Positions 47,011 to 58,597 of a stretch of DNA of 64,000 nt are shown in pieces. A program made the position numbers and the translations under genes. Each line of letters opens with the position of its first letter. The first letter of the stretch is position 1. Origin of the DNA: Alentia gelatinosa (lineage: Eukaryota > Annelida > Polychaeta > Phyllodocida > Polynoidae). The notes under the pieces were generated by a model. It was given only the letters and a program-made list of their open reading frames with translations. It ran no database searches and was not told the DNA's origin. Location of the stretch: the NCBI GenBank assembly GCA_950022655.1, contig OX465579.1, forward strand, positions 76,705,193 to 76,769,192, written 5' to 3'.

Positions 47011-47444
47011 TTTTTACACTTGATTGAGTTAAATTTAAAGGTGCTGACTTATTGGGGGCTGGCAAAAAAGTGGGCCCCCGCCCCCGTATTCTGAAGCTCT
47101 ACAGTGAAATCCGGAGCCAAAAATCCATTGTGGTGTAAACGAACAAACTACAGTGTGTACCTTCTAAGCCCATTTCCAACAGATAAAGTCGCGAAATGAA
47201 GAGTCCACTAACAATAACTCGAAGCGACTGGGAAACCATGATGTTTTAGTAAAATACCTATAGAACTCTATTATGATATAGCATTTTTGCTGATAGATTG
47301 ATACTCAGCCTGTACAATATTCATACATCTAGGCCGTTTATCGTATAATACGCAGGTGCAGAGCACTTCCAATCTATTGCACTATTCATCAGATGTAGAT
47401 TATACTGCCAATCAATGTCTTACACCAATTTTTCTTCCATTAAG

Positions 47445-47625
47445 TATGTGCGCAGAATTTCCGGTATTGTTGAACCCCACCCCCACCCCTCCCGATCAAA
47501 CAATGGAACAAAAAAGGAGCATGCGCAAAATTCTTCCCCCCGCCCACCCCCACCCCTCACCCCCACCCCCACCCCCACCCACCATCCCTCATCAGTGCGT
47601 ACGTACTTGATGAATGGCCCCTTCT
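47445..47625. mobile_element. Poly-C-containing element H, copy 2
   Basis: C-rich blocks (CCCCACCCCCACCCCTCCC and a longer one at 47537-47584) are followed by CGTACGTACTTGATGAATGG, then CCCC. This resembles the end of element H (11751-11873) in reverse sense. Confidence 0.4.
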
Positions 47626-47738
47626 AGACAGGGTGCTTTCACTGGTAGGTCTACGCATGGTGTCTCGTGAACGTTATATCTCTATATGTCATTATACGTG
47701 TATGTCCTTTATAAAATTTAGGAAACCATTGAGGCTTA

Positions 47739-48493
47739 AGCCGGGCCCCCACCTACCACGATGGTCTACGACATACTTCCCGATAGCTACGATTTGAAAT
47801 GCCCAAATCGCGACCTATCGGGAGGTCCCCGATATTTCTAATCGTGGACATGGTTTATAATCGTAGAGCGTAGAAACGCCTTTGGAGGACCAAAAACATA
47901 AACCATGGTCACGATTGGCTCACGATTCAATCAGGGTATATGCATTTAGATCTCAGGCATAGTTTTAATATTGAAATATACCATAATCTTAGAAATATTT
48001 AATGAATCTGAATAATCTCTTAGAGGTATTCACAACATATTGCGATAATCGTTTTCAGACACTAAAACTATCAAATTGAAAAAAAATAACTAGGGTAGAA
48101 TCATAATTATGTTATGAAACTATTATTTTCAGACCCTTAGACCTAACCAATCAATACCATATTTACAGCAATCATACATCCTTATACGCTCTACCTAATT
48201 CCAGAATTTGATAATTTCCCGTTAAGTATTTCACCCGCTAGAGATATTATCCCGATAAATCACATACAATACCCTACGATAGGCTACGAAAATTCCAACA
48301 TGTTGGATTTTATCGGGACCTCTACGATTGCTGTTTTCAATCGCAGCATATCGTGAGGTATTGTAGACGGAATGGCAGAGACCTGTTCCACCTACCACGA
48401 TTCTGGCTGACCTAACGATAGAATCGGAATGGTGTCAGGAAGGCCGTTATAAAGCCAATCGGTACCAGAATCGTGGTAGGTGGGGGCCCGGCT
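47739..48493 (+). mobile_element. MITE family A, complete copy 1 (755 bp)
   Basis: The left end AGCCGGGCCCCCACCTACC and the right end are nearly perfect inverted repeats of about 24 bp. The flanks are TTA on both sides (47736-47738 and 48494-48496), a PIF/Harbinger-like target duplication. Subterminal parts are rich in TCGTAG and CTACGA words and the middle is A+T-rich. There is no open frame. Other copies or pieces lie at 1-189, 31229-31511 and 48935-49215. Confidence 0.85.
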
Positions 48494-48496
48494 TTA

Positions 48497-48931
48497 GGGG
48501 GTGCGTCCACCAACCACGACAAGGCTGCGACAATGGCTTTCCGACAGGGTCCACGACAGCTCTACGATTAGAAGCCTTGTCGTAGCCTTGTCGTGGTTGG
48601 TGGACCACAGTTCCTGACAAGAGGCTACGACAAGGCCACGACAGGCTGCGACATGAAGCTTGTCGGGGGCCTGTCGGGGGCCTTCCGACAAGGTTACGAC
48701 AAAATCGAACATGTTCGATTTTGGTGGCGTGTCGCGGCGTGTCGTGGCGTGTCGGGAGGTTGTCGCAGAGGTCTACGATAGAATATTTAGGTGGAGCGTG
48801 CACTTCCCGACAGGCTGCGACAAGGGGTCACGACAGCCCTCCTTCTCACGACAAGGCTGCGACAAGGCTGCGATTGGAACTTTCTTGTCGGCACGTGTCG
48901 CAGCCCTGTCGTGGTTGGTGGACGCACCCCC
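48497..48931 (+). mobile_element. MITE family B, copy 2, complete (435 bp)
   Basis: Identical in layout to copy 1 (27878-28311) but inverted, with only a few substitutions and a 1 bp length difference by eye. The flanks are TTA on both sides (48494-48496 and 48932-48934). Its left TTA is also the right TTA of family A copy 1, so the two elements abut. Confidence 0.9.
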
Positions 48932-48934
48932 TTA

Positions 48935-49215
48935 CTCCCTACCAACGCCGATAGTCTATGATGGACCTCCCGATAGGCTACGATTGAAAATTGTAGTCTA
49001 TCACCAGGTCCCCGATAATTCAAATCGTGGAAATGGGTGTAAATCGTAGACCATCATAATGGCATTGGAGGACCAAAAATATAAACCATGCTCATAATTA
49101 TATCTGTGTCTGGCAGAGTTTTCATATTGAAATATACTATAATTTTGGATATTTTGAATGAATCTCCTTAATCTTTTAGAAGTATTTACAACATATTATG
49201 ACATTATTTGTGTAG
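48935..49215 (+). mobile_element. MITE family A, truncated copy 2
   Basis: It follows the left half of the family A element: ACCAACGCCGATAGTCTATG, CTCCCGATAGGCTACGATT, GGAGGACCAAAAATATAAACC, then the A+T-rich block. It is more diverged than copy 1. The right half is absent. Family B copy 2 separates it from family A copy 1. Confidence 0.65.
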
Positions 49216-49304
49216 TCTCTAGAGCCTCACTTGATTAACAATAGTCTTTAAAGCGGATATCCAGAAAATATCCACCTAGCAGCTGATATATTAAAAATAT
49301 AGAC

Positions 49305-49931
49305 CTGCCCCTCACACAGTGAGAGAGCGGGCCAGCTTGTGTATCAGTGGTCGCGACCTGACAGTCAGTGTGGGTATATATAAGGTGGGATGGTGGCCTA
49401 CAGCTCATTTACATGCAGGGATCACAACAAGTCAGAGCTGGCCACGGAATAGTAGAGAACATTTATTCTCTGTGAGTGTACCTTTTTAATTTAGTGTGAG
49501 GAATGGTGAGACATAAACCAGATCAGACAGACAGGCAATGATAAAAGAGATACGTATACAGATATATAGATACATGTTACACACAGAGTTTCATATTTAC
49601 CTCCCCATATACACACAATAGTACAGCCTTGACCCCACCTGTCATGCCTCAGTGCCCCACCACCTTTCTCTCACCTGACCTTGTAAATTCTATAGAAAAC
49701 ATGCAGATACAGATACAGAAACTATAGATACAGAGACATAGAGACACAGATACACATATAGAAATACATAGAATTAGTGTTTATAGTGTATTAGTTACCA
49801 TATTTCCTTGTTGTGGTCATTGTACTGCCTATAGTGCTTGTCATGGTCGGTAATCACGGCTGTGTGTTCACTGGAGGGCGGGGCTTACTTTTTTGGATTG
49901 ATTAACTGAGCCTAATTGCTTTTTATAAGAT
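49305..49931 (+). repeat. Dispersed repeat, second copy of 6467-7410
   Basis: It shares CCCTCACACAGTGAGAGAGC, AGATACAGAGACATAGAGAC-like simple repeats, CTTGTTGTGGTCATTGTACTG and a GGCGGGGCTTA...CCTAATTGCTTTTTATAAG end, in the same order as the other copy. It is shorter there by about 300 bp. A piggyBac-type MITE sits at its right edge. Confidence 0.65.
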
Positions 49932-49935
49932 TTAA

Positions 49936-50297
49936 CCCTTTAACAGCAGGAAAATGCCTCCAGTCATTCCCCTAGATATGGCAGGAAGATGCCACCAGGC
50001 GTTCCCCTGGCTACGGCATCTTAGAGGCATCATTGATACTTATATACAAAATGAAGTAGATAAAAAGATAATTGTTTGATTTAAAAGAAATTTTGACAAT
50101 GTATGAGAGCTATATTGACCTTTGATTTGGTATAACAAAATATGATCAGTCACCAAGGCAAATTACTAAAATCACATGACATATCACATGACATTGTAAT
50201 TTCCCAAAATAAGGTGCCTGCCATAGCAGGGTCGTTTGGGCAGGCAATGTCTGCCATGTAATGCTGAGCAGGGGAACAGGGTGCTGCAGGGAAAGGG
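49936..50297 (+). mobile_element. piggyBac-type MITE, complete (362 bp)
   Basis: Perfect TTAA duplications lie at 49932-49935 and 50298-50301. The ends are CCCTTTAACAGCAGG and CTGCAGGGAAAGGG, i.e. both start CCCTTT read inward. Its length matches the 363 bp element in the RT domain (25403-25765), and its internal blocks match the decayed copy at 13924-14345. Confidence 0.9.
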
Positions 50298-50301
50298 TTA
50301 A

Positions 50302-51099
50302 GAAGGGGGAAGTAAGAACTCAAACACAGATGTACTATGTACCACTATGAGTCAAGAACTTAACTGATTTATTGACAAAAAGGGTTCTTTTACACACTGA
50401 GAAGGGGGTTAGGGTAACAGGCTTGGCATCTGTGACCAAATCCTTCCGGTAGAGCACCCATTCTGGTCTGTCGCACATGTCAGGAGGCCACTCATGACAC
50501 TGAACAACCAAAGGTGTCATTGGTAGAGCACCCTGCCTTCATATGGACGTACTGGGAACTAAAGCGGAGTGATAATAGGGGTATTATATGCCATTCAAAG
50601 CATGGCAGGAGTACGGTAAACATCAGGGAGGAGGTCACTAATCACAATGGTGACTGTTCCAACTCAGTCAATTTGTTAATTAATGATTAGGGGTAATTTA
50701 GATGATTACTTTTTTCTCATAGAATTAAACATTACTTTGACCAGAACTTTAAAATTGGTCACCTAATCTGAGGTTAACAGTGGGGCCCCGTTATAGAACG
50801 CCCTTTGTTCCAGAGCGAAGTTGACCAAGTTGAAGGTGCCCCGCTTCGTGGGGGCAATAAACATGAACAAGAGGATTCTATTCCAAGAGAATTGTTTCGA
50901 AATAATGGTAGTCATTTGGTTTGCTTATCTACTTGGATTCTACTGTATATCAGGAGTTATAGTATTTTGATTGTGAAACAAATGGTGCGTTTGCCAGATT
51001 GTCAAATTGCCCGATTTCAGTTTAGTTGAAAAATCAACTAGACAAAACCCCGAACCATAAAAAGTCCTCAATCTTAAGAATCATCCAGAAAATGGTGAG
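50302..51099. other. Non-coding stretch
   Basis: No gene is recognised. The short frame at 50335-50520 (minus) has no known domain. Confidence 0.4.
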
Positions 51100-52560
51100 A
51101 AAAATATTGATAGAAGAAACATGTCTCAGGGAAATGGAACCCTACAATTTAGACGAAAAACTGTGTTCGAGTACTGAATTGCAGCAGGATTTGTCTTGGA
51201 CGGACCCCTTTTGAGGTACATGCCGATGATTGCAGGGAAAATAACTTGTCTAAGGGAAATGGAACCCTACAATTCAGACGAGGAGATTGTGTTCCAGTAC
51301 AGAATCTCAGCAGGATTTGTCTCAGACAAACACCCTGTGAGGTACATGAATCCCACCATGTGAATCCTATTTTAAATGGGATTCACACGGTGGGATCCAT
51401 GTACCTCACAAAGTGTTTGTTTGAGACAAATCCTGTTGAGATTTGGTACTGGAACACAATCTCCTCGTGTGAATGACAGGGTTCCATTTTGCTGAGACAA
51501 CTTTTTTCCCTTGCAATTGTCGGCGACAATCACCCCTAAAACTGGATTCACACGGTGGGATTCATGTACCTCACAGGCCGTTTGTCTGAGACAAATCCTG
51601 TTGAGATTCGGTACTGGAACACAATCTCCTCGTGTGAATGACAGGCTTTCATTTTGCTGAGACAACTTTTTTCTCTTGCAATTGTCGGCGACAATCGCCC
51701 CTAACAAGGAACAGAATCTCATGAGATTTTGACTTTGAACAGGTTTAAAATTTAGAGGGACATTTTGGTGAGACAAATGTATTTCACACGTTCTCCCCCA
51801 ATCTGTGAGTCTCAGCGGTCTCAAATAACACCTATTCACACGGGGAAGTACCCTGAGTCGGCGACTGTGTACCCTATGTACCCTGTGTACCCTGTGTACC
51901 CTGTGTACCCTGTGTAGGGGTGTAGGGGTGAGACTATGTACCTGTTAAATCTTCTCATGTGAATTGAATCCGCCATGTTCCCCTGAGACTGTAGAACACC
52001 CCAATCTGTGAAACTTTGTTCCCAGTTGGAAATAGTAGCCGACTGGTGCAAAGGTGTGAAGTACACCAGTCTCAGGTCCATTTGTCCCACCGTGTGAATC
52101 CCATTTTACAAGGAACAGAATATCATGAGATTTTTACTTTAAACAGGTTTAAAATCTATAGGGTCATTTTGGTGAGACAAATGGACTTGCTGCGACTATG
52201 TACCTGCCCTAGCCAATAGGAGGAAAGCAAGCATGATTACATGTTTGTAACACCCTTCACATCAAGGGTAATTGAGTCCCAAGGTGAGTGGTCACTGTGA
52301 CTATGTCTGAGATTATGTACCAGGTGTGTCCTCCCATGTGAATCAAATTTTTCCTTGAGACTGATAAAAGTACTTAGCCATGAGAATTTTTTACCAAACG
52401 AGAATTGTCTGAGACTAGAGAAAAGGTGTGAAGTACACCAGTCTCAGGTACATGAGTCCCACTCAGTGTGAATCCCACTCCAGTGGCATTTTTTTTTTTT
52501 AAAGTACCAGAATCTCATGAGATTTTGAACCTTGTGAGGTACATGAATCCCATCGTGTGA
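51100..52560. repeat. Inverted and tandem repeat cluster
   Basis: Two tandem units run one way (about 51105-51244 and 51245-51370). They are mirrored by two tandem units the other way (about 51371-51535 and 51540-51705), around a centre near 51370. Words shared by the arms include GGAACACAATCTCCTCGT and GTGTGAATCCCA. Weaker units with ATTCACACGGTGGG and GTGAGACAAATG words continue to about 52560, and a TACCCTGTG microsatellite lies at 51872-51916. The 155-codon frame across it is repeat-derived. Confidence 0.75.
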
Positions 52561-53157
52561 ATCCCACTTCAGATAATTGACAGAGATATCACATTTATTC
52601 AATGCCCACAAGCTGTAAATCCTACGGCATCCTGGGACGGAAAACATGACCTTAATTTTTACTTTCTACCAACCATCTACCCACTAAAGTTCATTACAAA
52701 CTTCAAAGAACCATGCCCGTATTGACGATGAAATGTTCAGGTTGCTTGTCACTCAGTGTCAGCCTAAGTATGGCTAACGAAATATCAACACATGTACATG
52801 TATATGCCTTTTCTCTTTAGGCTAACTGTAAACTTGTTTGCAAGGGGGGTTTACATGATAGATCCCCTTTATCACATAAACACAAAAGACTCATGATTTC
52901 AGGAATCCCTTTCATCAAGACTACGGATAACTTTTTTATTTTATTTTTTTTATATAGTTTATTAGTATCTCTCACCGAGGTGAGTTTTTCTGATACATTT
53001 TATAGGATTCTTAATACATCAAGATACCGTTTTACATATCTTGCAAAGTAAAAAACAGAGGATATTAAGGAAGTTGACAATGGTATGTATTATGAGAGAA
53101 TATGAATGGTACCTTCAGACATATCTAGTAAATACATTCTTCATCGCTGAGAAATAA
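52561..53157. other. Non-coding, including probable LINE 3' UTR
   Basis: Sequence to about 52925 shows nothing recognisable. A T-rich tract (52931-52956), the complement of an A-rich tail, probably marks the 3' end of the minus-strand LINE whose ORF stops at 53158. Confidence 0.4.
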
Positions 53158-55108
53158 TTATAGCATGGTCTTCATTTGACTTTTGAAGGTTTCTATATCA
53201 TCTAGTCGTTGGGATTCCTTGGGCAGCGAATTCCACAATAAAGTTCCCCGTGTATATGGACTTCGTTGGATTAAGTTACTACGTGTTTTGGCGATCTTAA
53301 ACAGCGTTTTTTTCAGAGTCTAGTATTTCAACTTCAACTGGATCCTAGCCAGTCTGGGTTGTTCCTATTTTTGAACATGATTGAGGCTAATTGGATTTTC
53401 CTACAACAACTAGCCTATCAATATTTATTTTACGGTGGAGGCTTTCGATGGAATTACCCCTACATGGTAGTAGTAACGCTATTCGGAGACCTCTATTATG
53501 CAGTGGTTCAATGGCTTTCAGATCCGTTTTCCGGAAACTCTCAGATAGAAAATAACAATATTCAACGATAGGTAACACACTTGAGAGGTAGACAAGTTTT
53601 GCTGCCTCTAGGGTCAGGTTTTTACGCAGTTTTGAGAATTTAAAAAGTTTAGAGCTCATATTCTTATAATAATTTTACAATGTGGAATCCATGTTAGACA
53701 TTCATCAATCTAAATCCCAAGGTACTGATAATGGCTGCAAGTGATTATTTCAAGGTTATTTAGCGTTAGGTGCATTAGTGGATAGGTTTTCACTTTATTG
53801 ACACTTCCAAACCACATAGTTCTGGTTTTATTCACATTTACGGTTAGACAATTCCGTTTGCACCACTTATCCAATGCATTAAGATCTTCCTGCATACCAT
53901 TTAGGGCATCTATTGGGTCTCGATGTGCGTTGTATATCACCAGATCATCAGCATAAAGTAGGTATCTTGAGTTTTTTATACAGTCCCCTATATCGTTGAT
54001 AAACATGATGAACAGAAGGGGCCCCAGGACAGAGCTCTGGGGAACACCGAATTTGATAGCCTTAAGTTCAGAGAAATGGTTGTTAATGAAAACTTTTTGT
54101 AATCTCTTTGAAAGATAGCTATCAATCCAGGCGATTAGGTTTTCAGGCATTTTCAATACATGTTTTAATTTTGCGATTAAAAGTTTGTGGTGGATACTAT
54201 CGAACGCTTTTTTAAAGTCTATAAAGCAGGAAGCCACTATGTCATTATTATTTCTGGAATCATACAGATCTTTGGTGTATTTAAAAACAGCATCTACTGT
54301 ACCCCTATTGGGTCTAAAGCCTAACTGCTGGTTATCCAAGATATTAGCTTCCATTAATATGTTATAAATTATTTTGTGGACTATTTTTTCTGTAACGTTA
54401 CTGGGAATCTTTATCAGGGATATCGGGCGCCAGTTTTCTACAAGAGTATAACTAAGGCTTCTTGCCAGGCAACAGGAAATTTAGTGTTATATATGGAATT
54501 ATTTATTAAGTCAGTAAATGGTTTTATCATATATATTAGGGAATCCATCATTATCTTACTGGGGATATTTCAGTCCCACTAGCCTTTTGAGGATCAATTG
54601 GTTTCATTTGTTCAATTAATATATCTTTGGTTATATGTAAATTTAGGGTGCCAACGGCTGTTTGACCTGTGGAATTTAGGTTTTCTAGATAATTGTGGAT
54701 AACGGCCTGTTCTAATTTACAGAACAGTTGCCCTCCAATACTTGTGAAGAAATTATTTATAAAGTCGGGCACCTTTTCTTGGTCCATGATTTCACCCTTA
54801 TCCTCTAGTTCACAGTTTAAAGAATGTTCTGTGGGGGAGATAAGGTCCTTAATGATCCCCCAGAATTTTTTGGGACTCCCACTGGCTTCCTTTAGTTTTG
54901 TCTTACAAAAACAGCTTTTTTCGCTTTTAATTTGGTATTTGATATCCCGGCTGATTCTGCGAGCTTCTTTCACGGTAATATGGCTTTCATGTATTTTATA
55001 GTCTTTTAAAAGATCCCTTCTATGTTTAATGAGGTTTATCAATTCAGTGCTCATCCAGTTAGGTTTAGCATCAGAGTTGTTGTTTATTCTGGAGTGTTCT
55101 ACTAGGGT
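53158..55108 (-). pseudogene. LINE ORF2 relic B: linker, RT and C-terminus
   Basis: Several frames on the minus strand give one LINE ORF2. There is a post-endonuclease linker (PNWMSTELINLIKHRRDLL, KKFWGIIKDL), RT motifs (NWRPISL, QQLGFRPNRGTVDAV, CFIDFKKAFDSIHHKLL, GVPQSSVLGPLLFIMFIND) and the catalytic LLYADDLVIY. A thumb region (SSVLPIVEYCYF) and a typical C-terminal word (GTLLWNSLPKESQRL) follow, ending at TAA 53158-53160. GVPQSS replaces the usual GVPQGS. At least three frame breaks show decay. The clade is CR1/Jockey-like by appearance. Confidence 0.8.
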
Positions 55109-55973
55109 GTCAAGTCACCCTATTTTCGGTAGGCTCCAGGGCCATACTTCAGTTTCGGTAGCGTTGAAATATAACAGAACAAAGTGGTAACAATGTGTAC
55201 TTAAGTGACAATGAAAAAACATTAATATAAATCAGTATACACTTACAATTCATCCAGTAGTACAGACCTAGACATATTATACTACAAAATATATACATCA
55301 ACTGTTTAACTTACATATAAAAGTTATATCCTTTGAACTAATATAATGTAATGTCGTGGAGTATGGGGTTGGGACGTGGAGAAGATACAGCACTCAATAT
55401 GTTAAGCGTAGGGCAATGAGGTTTCCTTTGGTATAAGTTTTAAATTTCTCTCTTGTATCATATAGTCTTACATCATTGTTGAGATTGTTCCAGGTGATAC
55501 CCGTCTTATACATTATACTTCTCCGATAGATTCAAGATTATAAGAATTTTCAATCATTACAGGTGCTTGTCTACGTTCTTCAAGTAAGTTTACATCACAT
55601 TTCCTATGTATTTCTAGCGTTCCAGGCCTCGGGGGTACCTTTAAAGAGATTTTTAGCGCTCGGTTTAGCATTTTCTGTAATTTATGTAAAAGATTTTTTG
55701 AACAATTTTGGATAAGAATGTCACCATATTCCATTATAGGAAGTTCTTTGGCTTTATTCACTTTAATAGCTTTGTTTGTAGTCAAATATTTCCTAAGTTG
55801 AGATAACATATATGTTTTGTGACCAGCCTTATGTATTAAATTATTTATAAATATGTTTTTCAAAATTAAGTTGTTTATCGAGTTTAACACCTAGATAGTT
55901 GAAATTTTCTACTTCTTCTATGACTGTTTCATTTAGAGTGATAGGGGGTGTATCAATGTGTTTCAGCCTTTGT
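55109..55973 (-). pseudogene. 5'-truncated LINE A: RT C-terminal part and 3' UTR
   Basis: 55973-55513 reads TPPITLNETVIEEVENFNYL then a thumb and C-terminal region (LRKYLTTNKAIKVNKAKELP, ALKISLKVPPRPGTLEIHR). A frameshift is followed by a TWNNLNNDVRLYDTREKF word and a stop near 55437. The rest to about 55110 looks like its 3' UTR. It is a different subfamily from LINE B. It lies between an endonuclease piece and LINE B's linker, as if inserted into LINE B. Confidence 0.6.
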
Positions 55974-56220
55974 ATATGGTCTAAAATGGTGCCTTCTTTT
56001 GCATTTGGGCGCGTTATTGAATGGATCTGCTGTCGTAGACCATTCGCCCTTAAAAATGATTGCATTATCCTAAATTCTGACGTTCCAGTTATATGTTGAT
56101 CCACATTTACATCCCCAATAATCCAAATTTCCCGGTTATGAAGTTCAATTGAGGTTACTATGTCTTGTAGTTGCTCATAGAATACTTTAGCTGGTTTCGG
56201 AGGTGGTTTATAGCAGGTAT
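55974..56220 (-). pseudogene. LINE endonuclease fragment
   Basis: The minus strand reads YKPPPKPAKVFYEQLQDIV, IWIIGDVNVDQHITGTSEF and PNAKEGTILDHI, the second half of an apurinic-type endonuclease including the G-D-x-N catalytic word. It runs without a stop into LINE A's RT thumb region at about 55973. It may be the 5' part of LINE B interrupted by LINE A, or LINE A with an internal deletion. Confidence 0.65.
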
Positions 56221-56854
56221 ATCTTCACCATTCACCAAAACAAATTAACATTGACCACTATTCTCAAAACACCTTGCCGTCCTATATCAATACGAAGCCG
56301 GGCAAATCTTTTTAATATGTTAGCCTTCCAACAACTCTATAATTATCTACTATAATAGCTCTGTATATAAAGGAAGGCTCTGTGGAGGTCCCACATATAT
56401 ATACCTGTATGCTTCTACCTGTGTTTGGGATTACCTTTACCATTTCAAAAATATTGGTAAATGCATATCTGCTACATTAATTTAATACTATTTTTAGAAA
56501 AACTGTTTTCGTTCAATTAATCAATGTCACGTGGGAATTGACATTGTGTCGGCAAGAGCAGCCAAGGCGTAACAGACTGGGAATACAAAAAGATGGGTTA
56601 ATTGAAAAACGGCGCCTAAGACGCTGACTGCAGTGTTTGTCTCTCTTGCAGAAGTACTCGTTGAAGCGTAAGAGAAGCCATGTAGTTATTTATAATTTGA
56701 TCCTGTCTCAATGTTTTTTTGAGGCAACAGCACTATACCTGTAATAAATTCTGAGAAAGAGAGACGAGAGAGAGAAAGAGAGAGGGAGGCAAATGGGCAG
56801 ACAGACATATGTAATACAGACACTGCACGAAAACCACCAGTTTATTGCTATATA
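56221..56854. other. Non-coding, with a GA-rich microsatellite
   Basis: A (GA)n-type purine run lies at 56753-56790. Otherwise nothing is recognised. Confidence 0.4.
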
Positions 56855-57594
56855 TGGGTCGGAATTTTGAAACCTGCTAAATTGCTAAAATAAGCTTATT
56901 CAAGGTTCATGTTGTATAAACGTATCTCATCAATGTAAAAATGAAATTATTTGGTGCATCTTTTGATAGTCTTTCTTTGCAACATAGGGTTTTGTAGAGC
57001 TCTGAGCAATTTTTCCTTCCGAAAATCAACAAAAACTGTGATTTTCTAGTGATTTTCACTTTGTTCAAAATCTGGGAGACACAATTTTGAGCCAATTGTA
57101 TTTATTAACATGTTTAAAGCATATGTCATGAGAAGTGTAGACAATATAATTTTGAAAATTGGTAAAAGATTGAAAAAATATTAAAATGGTGAAAAATATC
57201 TAGGACCTTCAAATATTCCAACATAGAGACCCATAGAGCATGTTGTTCAACAACCCGACTTTCAGTGGACAATACTAATGAAATATATTGAGAGAAATTA
57301 ATTTTCCTTTATTGTACAATGCTGACAAGAATCCTGGCTGTGATACCTGAAAGTTTCAACACAATCGGATTTTCCATTCTGATATCAGAACATTATGATT
57401 CCATGATGATATTTTTCAAAAAAATGGTGTGTTGGACCACACATCTCTAAAGAATGTATAAAAGAACTAATAATCATAATGGAATAACAAATATCCCTGA
57501 TTATGTTAAGAACCCCTACCACTCATGAATACCCAGGTTGATTTTTTTCTAAATAAAAAAAATTAACTTTTTATGGTTCAAAAACTGAAAACGT

Positions 57595-57626
57595 GTTGTC
57601 CGACACCCCGGGGTGTCGGACAACAT
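57595..57626. repeat. Perfect 32 bp palindrome built from TGTTGTCCGACACCCC
   Basis: The 16-base word TGTTGTCCGACACCCC is followed directly by its exact reverse complement. It can form a perfect hairpin with no loop, or bind a dimer. It lies close to the middle of element M. Confidence 0.95.
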
Positions 57627-57779
57627 GCTGTGATATAAGTTATGATTTTGGGGTTGTTTTTTATCAGTAATTGAGTGGTGCGCATTGTTAAATATAGCTT
57701 ATTATCACATCATTAAAGATATAAAGGATTATAGCCTCAAATTTTATTTTTCTCATTGTTCTGAGCAATTCTATTAACG

Positions 57780-57832
57780 TGTTGTCCGACACCCCTCGTG
57801 TTGTCCGACACCCCTGTGTTGCCCAACACCCC
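57780..57832 (+). repeat. Three tandem copies of TGTTGTCCGACACCCC
   Basis: Two exact copies (57780-57795 and 57799-57814) and one variant, TGTTGCCCAACACCCC (57817-57832), are spaced 18-19 bp apart. The word is the half-site of the palindrome 154 bp upstream. Confidence 0.95.
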
Positions 57833-58597
57833 AAATATGGTTCAGAGCTTTTCTTTTAAATCTAATATATGATAAAGGTATTCTGGGTAAAATATAATGT
57901 GTGTCACCATATAATATTAGTCTTTCTTAAGTTATAAGCATTTATAACATTTCTTGAAATTTCAAATATTTAGGGGGCTGGACAAACTGCAGTATTATAC
58001 TCAACTTCAAAAGGCTCTCAAATCTGAACCATTCATCTGATTTTGTTGGAATAATGTTTTTCTGGAAGGTACTTAGTAGGTGGATAACATAAAATATGAA
58101 AAGAAGTATTATTCTAAAAAAAAATTTTGCATGTTTTATCCCATGATCAAAGCGGAATTTAGCAGGTTGCAAATATCCGACCCATATATATGGGTCAGGT
58201 TTTCTCAGAATGTACAATCCCATGAATTTAGGTCATTTTGTACATAATCATCCGTGAAAGCTTTAATAATTAATATATTTAAAATTGGTTTTCTGGATGT
58301 TATGTAGGACATTCCCAGCTTTAAATTGATATAAAGTTTGACTTTGTATGACAACTCCTTCATTATGCAATAAATCATGAAAAGCTGAAAATGGGTAAAA
58401 ATGGTCAAAAAGACCAAAAAACAACAATACCATAAGTGTCATAATATTAAATATTACATTTTCAGCATATGGAAAGCAACTTTTCCTGTGAGCTGTATCT
58501 GTTTTCTATGCCATACAAAATATTGGTGGGTATCTGGGTATTTTTTCCTGGATTTTTCACAGGTCTGACAAAAAATGGGTTTGTCACTTTTTGGCGC

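Larger units (their letters stand above)
56855..58184. mobile_element. Inverted-repeat element M, 1330 bp, TATATA flanks
   Basis: The left end TGGGTCGGAATTTTGAAACC and the right end (reverse complement TGGGTCGGATATTTGCAACC) match over about 30 bp with few differences, continuing CTGCTAAATT in both. TATATA flanks both sides (56849-56854 and 58185-58190), consistent with insertion at a TA-rich target. There is no open frame for a transposase. The interior holds the palindrome and repeated words at 57595-57626 and 57780-57832. Confidence 0.75.

Noticed and set aside
51372..51839. 155-codon open frame with repeated FTRGDCVPVPNLNRIC
   Set aside because: It follows the tandem units of the inverted repeat cluster; the peptide repeat only mirrors the DNA repeat.
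51872..51916. TACCCTGTG repeats as a CRISPR-like array
   Set aside because: The units are contiguous without spacers; it is a short microsatellite in an animal genome.
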